From Tannerella sp. (GTDB lineage: Bacteria; Bacteroidota; Bacteroidia; Bacteroidales; Tannerellaceae), in NCBI GenBank assembly GCA_031279875.1, contig JAITHS010000034.1:1-9703 (forward strand): DNA of 9,703 nucleotides, given 5' to 3'. Position numbers and translations under genes: made by a program. Positions 8,556-9,703 of the stretch are shown in pieces; within the stretch, counting starts at the first letter, position 1; each line of letters opens with the position of its first letter. The notes beneath the pieces were generated by a model. That model was not told the DNA's origin, searched no databases, and worked only from the letters and a program-made list of their open reading frames with translations.

Positions 8556-8596
8556 TTAGTGATTAGTGGTTAGTGATTAGTGGTTAGTGGTTAGTG
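8555..8596 (+). repeat. Left arm: six 7-bp tandem repeats RTTAGTG
   Basis: Six uninterrupted units start at 8555, 8562, 8569, 8576, 8583 and 8590. They read ATTAGTG three times and GTTAGTG three times, differing only in the first base. The first unit uses the last base of the SusD stop codon. These units form most of the left arm of the hairpin described separately. Confidence 0.9.
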
Positions 8597-8684
8597 CCGT
8601 CCGGACGGGTGGAGTGAGACGGAGACACTGAGCCGACCGGCACTAACCACGAACCACTAACCACTAACCACTAATCCCTTTTTT
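8561..8684 (+). terminator. Long repeat-built hairpin followed by T6, closing the SusC/SusD operon
   Basis: The arms 8561-8599 and 8638-8676 are inverted copies of each other, pairing at 37 of 39 positions, around a 38-base loop. The right arm is followed by CC and then TTTTTT (8679-8684), giving a Rho-independent-terminator layout for + strand transcripts. The stem is far longer than a usual terminator stem because each arm is a stack of 7-bp repeats. The 12-bp perfect palindrome CCGTCCGGACGG (8597-8608) straddles the stem-loop junction. The right arm lacks a T-run on the complementary strand at 8555, so termination of - strand transcription is less supported. It could also be a repeat element of the MITE or REP kind that acts as a terminator by chance. 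Confidence 0.65.
8641..8675 (+). repeat. Right arm: five 7-bp tandem repeats CACTAAY
   Basis: The units are CACTAAC (8641), CACGAAC (8648), CACTAAC (8655), CACTAAC (8662) and CACTAAT (8669), the reverse complement of the RTTAGTG units on the other side of the loop. One unit carries a single change (T to G at 8651). The arm has one unit fewer than the left side. Confidence 0.9.
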
Positions 8685-8701
8685 ATTTTCCAATAAAGCC
8701 C

Positions 8702-8709
8702 TACCTTTG
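8702..8709 (+). promoter_or_regulatory. Bacteroidetes -7 promoter box ahead of the ferredoxin/HycG-like gene
   Basis: TACCTTTG matches the TAnnTTTG consensus exactly and lies 44 bases before the ATG at 8754, just after the operon hairpin. The predicted leader is about 35-40 bases and AT-rich near the start codon. I see no convincing TTTG-type -33 element at the usual 19-21 base spacing; only the T-rich tract of the terminator lies near there. The placement suggests that the downstream gene is transcribed separately from the SusC/SusD operon. Confidence 0.55.
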
Positions 8710-8753
8710 ATACGCGACTGGAATACGCTTTTAAACATTAAGATATTAATATA

Positions 8754-9521
8754 ATGATGTTTCCCAAGGAATTTAAAATATTGGAATCTCACGGTTGGCA
8801 ATATGTCAGGGACTTGAAAACCGTAAAATTGCCCGCGCTCTTTCGCGGACGTCCCGAAATATCGTCGGACATTACGCCCGAAGATGCCGTCGAACTTGAA
8901 GACTTGTGCCCTGCCGGAGCAATCGCTTCGGTTCCCGAATTTTCGCTCGACATGGGCAAATGTCTTTTCTGCAAGGAATGTCAATTCCGCAAACCCGGAA
9001 TCGTCAATTTCACCAGCGACTACAAAATCGCGACCGTCGACCGAAATGCTCTCCGGATAAAGGCGGGGAAGACCAACCCTGTGGATTTTCATTCCGAACT
9101 CGTAGGAAAAGAAATCGGAAAACTGTTCGGACGGGCGCTTAATCTGAGACAAGTATCGGCCGGCGGAGACAATTCCTGCGAAATGGAACTGAACGCCTGC
9201 GGAAACGTTAATTTCGACATGGGACGATTCGGAATCGAATTTCAGGCCTCGCCGCGACATTGCGACGGAATGGCAGTCACGGGACCTGTATCGAAAAACA
9301 TGGCGGAAGCTCTGAAACTGTGTTACGAAGCCATACCTGCGCCCAAAATACTGATTCTCGCAGGCACGGAAGCTATCAGCGGAGGACTGTTTGCATCGAG
9401 CAACGCTGTGGATCGATCGTTTCTCGACAGTCTGCATGTTGATTTGTACGTTCCGGGCAATCCCGCGCATCCCCTAACGTTTATCAACGGAGTGCTGAAT
9501 CTGATTTCGAATTCGAAATAA
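8754..9521 (+). CDS. Ferredoxin-domain protein fused to a degenerate NuoB/HycG-like domain
   Basis: A 255-residue protein with no signal peptide or clear membrane segment, so probably cytoplasmic. Residues about 30-95 form a bacterial ferredoxin domain with C52 (in LCPAGAI) and C70, C73 and C76 (in CLFCKEC). These four match the ligands of one [4Fe-4S] cluster. The other set is missing: P42, A45, L48 and K80 stand where cysteines would be. Residues about 132-253 match the small-subunit domain shared by NuoB and HycG/HyfI (complex I and group 4 hydrogenases): GGDNSCEME (137-145), RFGIEF (158-163), SPRHCDGMAVTGPV (166-179), PKILILAG (197-204), SGGLF (209-213) and VDLYVPGNP (229-237). Of the four N2-cluster cysteines only C142 remains; D139, E206 and N236 occupy the others. 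No partner subunit lies on either side. Its role is unknown; a non-canonical electron-transfer or assembly protein is possible. ATGs at 8754 and 8757 are adjacent candidate starts. Confidence 0.75.
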   Translation: MMFPKEFKILESHGWQYVRDLKTVKLPALFRGRPEISSDITPEDAVELEDLCPAGAIASVPEFSLDMGKCLFCKECQFRKPGIVNFTSDYKIATVDRNALRIKAGKTNPVDFHSELVGKEIGKLFGRALNLRQVSAGGDNSCEMELNACGNVNFDMGRFGIEFQASPRHCDGMAVTGPVSKNMAEALKLCYEAIPAPKILILAGTEAISGGLFASSNAVDRSFLDSLHVDLYVPGNPAHPLTFINGVLNLISNSK

Positions 9522-9668
9522 ACTTAATTGGGTAATGTCTCGAATCCGTTGATAGAGCTATCGCTGAAATTATCATGACGTATTATTTCCGATACTGTCG
9601 CATGACGGCGCATACGCTAAGGGATGTGTTAGAAATAACTTATAAGGGATGAAGTTCGGGTTTTTAGC
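9522..9668. other. Intergenic region with no gene seen
   Basis: After the stop codon of the ferredoxin/HycG-like gene there is no open frame of useful length on either strand, no tRNA-like fold and no TAnnTTTG box that I can see. A short inverted pair, GATAG and CTATC separated by AG, lies near 9550-9561, and a run of five T at 9661-9665 lacks a matching stem. No convincing terminator for the preceding gene was found. Confidence 0.5.
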
Positions 9669-9703
9669 ACACAGATGACACAGATGACACAGATGACACA
9701 GAT
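9669..9703 (+). repeat. 9-bp tandem repeat ACACAGATG, running off the window
   Basis: Three perfect units start at 9669, 9678 and 9687, and a fourth (9696-9703) is cut by the window end after eight matching bases. There are no spacers, so this is a microsatellite-like tandem array and not a CRISPR. The total length of the array cannot be known from this window. Confidence 0.9.

Noticed and set aside
8555..8684. Possible insertion-sequence remnant with terminal inverted repeats
   Set aside because: Nothing coding lies between the arms, no target-site duplication is evident, and the arms consist of simple 7-bp units. A dispersed non-coding repeat remains possible.
8664..9470. Open frame of 268 codons on the - strand opposite the ferredoxin/HycG-like gene
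   Set aside because: Its translation shows no recognisable domain, while the + strand frame has clear ferredoxin and HycG motifs and a promoter box. It also runs into the hairpin terminator repeat.
9669..9703. Possible start of a CRISPR array
   Set aside because: The unit is only 9 bp and the copies abut with no spacers, so it is a simple tandem repeat.

Overview
The window looks like a chromosomal segment of a Bacteroidetes bacterium, most likely of the order Bacteroidales. The evidence is an adjacent SusC/SusD pair, lipoprotein signals of the Bacteroidetes kind, two boxes matching the TAnnTTTG promoter element of this phylum, AT-rich leaders without clear Shine-Dalgarno sites, and AT-rich 7-bp spacer repeats. 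The genus cannot be fixed from sequence alone.

Positions 1-8684 read as one transcription unit, a small polysaccharide-utilisation-type locus. A promoter box lies at 1-8. It is followed by an N-acylglucosamine 2-epimerase (AGE) family enzyme (35-1204), a predicted Tat-exported lipoprotein with a DUF4434-like TIM-barrel glycosidase fold (1204-2292), an MFS sugar porter (2289-3674), a SusC-like TonB-dependent transporter (3688-6771) and a SusD-like surface lipoprotein (6786-8555). The first three genes overlap by 1 and 4 bases, and the later gaps are 13 and 14 bases. The unit closes with a long imperfect hairpin built of 7-bp repeats and followed by T6 (8561-8684). The inferred flow is: SusD/SusC capture and import a glycan, the DUF4434 lipoprotein cleaves it, the porter brings the released sugar across the inner membrane, and the AGE enzyme epimerises it in the cytoplasm. 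The AGE resembles the GlcNAc/ManNAc (renin-binding-protein) branch, so an N-acetylhexosamine-containing ligand is a reasonable guess, but it is unproven. No regulator, kinase, deacetylase or aldolase lies in the window.

Positions 8702-9521 form a separate unit with its own promoter box. It holds a solitary 255-residue protein made of a bacterial ferredoxin domain and a NuoB/HycG-like (complex I / group 4 hydrogenase small subunit) domain. This is the most unusual item. The second domain aligns without gaps to the HycG core around its first cysteine motif, yet three of the four N2-cluster cysteines are replaced (by Asp, Glu and Asn). The ferredoxin domain has lost one complete cluster-binding set and keeps the other. 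Its glycine codon choice also differs from that of the neighbouring locus.

Positions 9522-9703 hold no gene I can support and end in a 9-bp tandem repeat that runs off the window. Three different short-period repeats (two of 7 bp, one of 9 bp) sit at gene boundaries in this one window.
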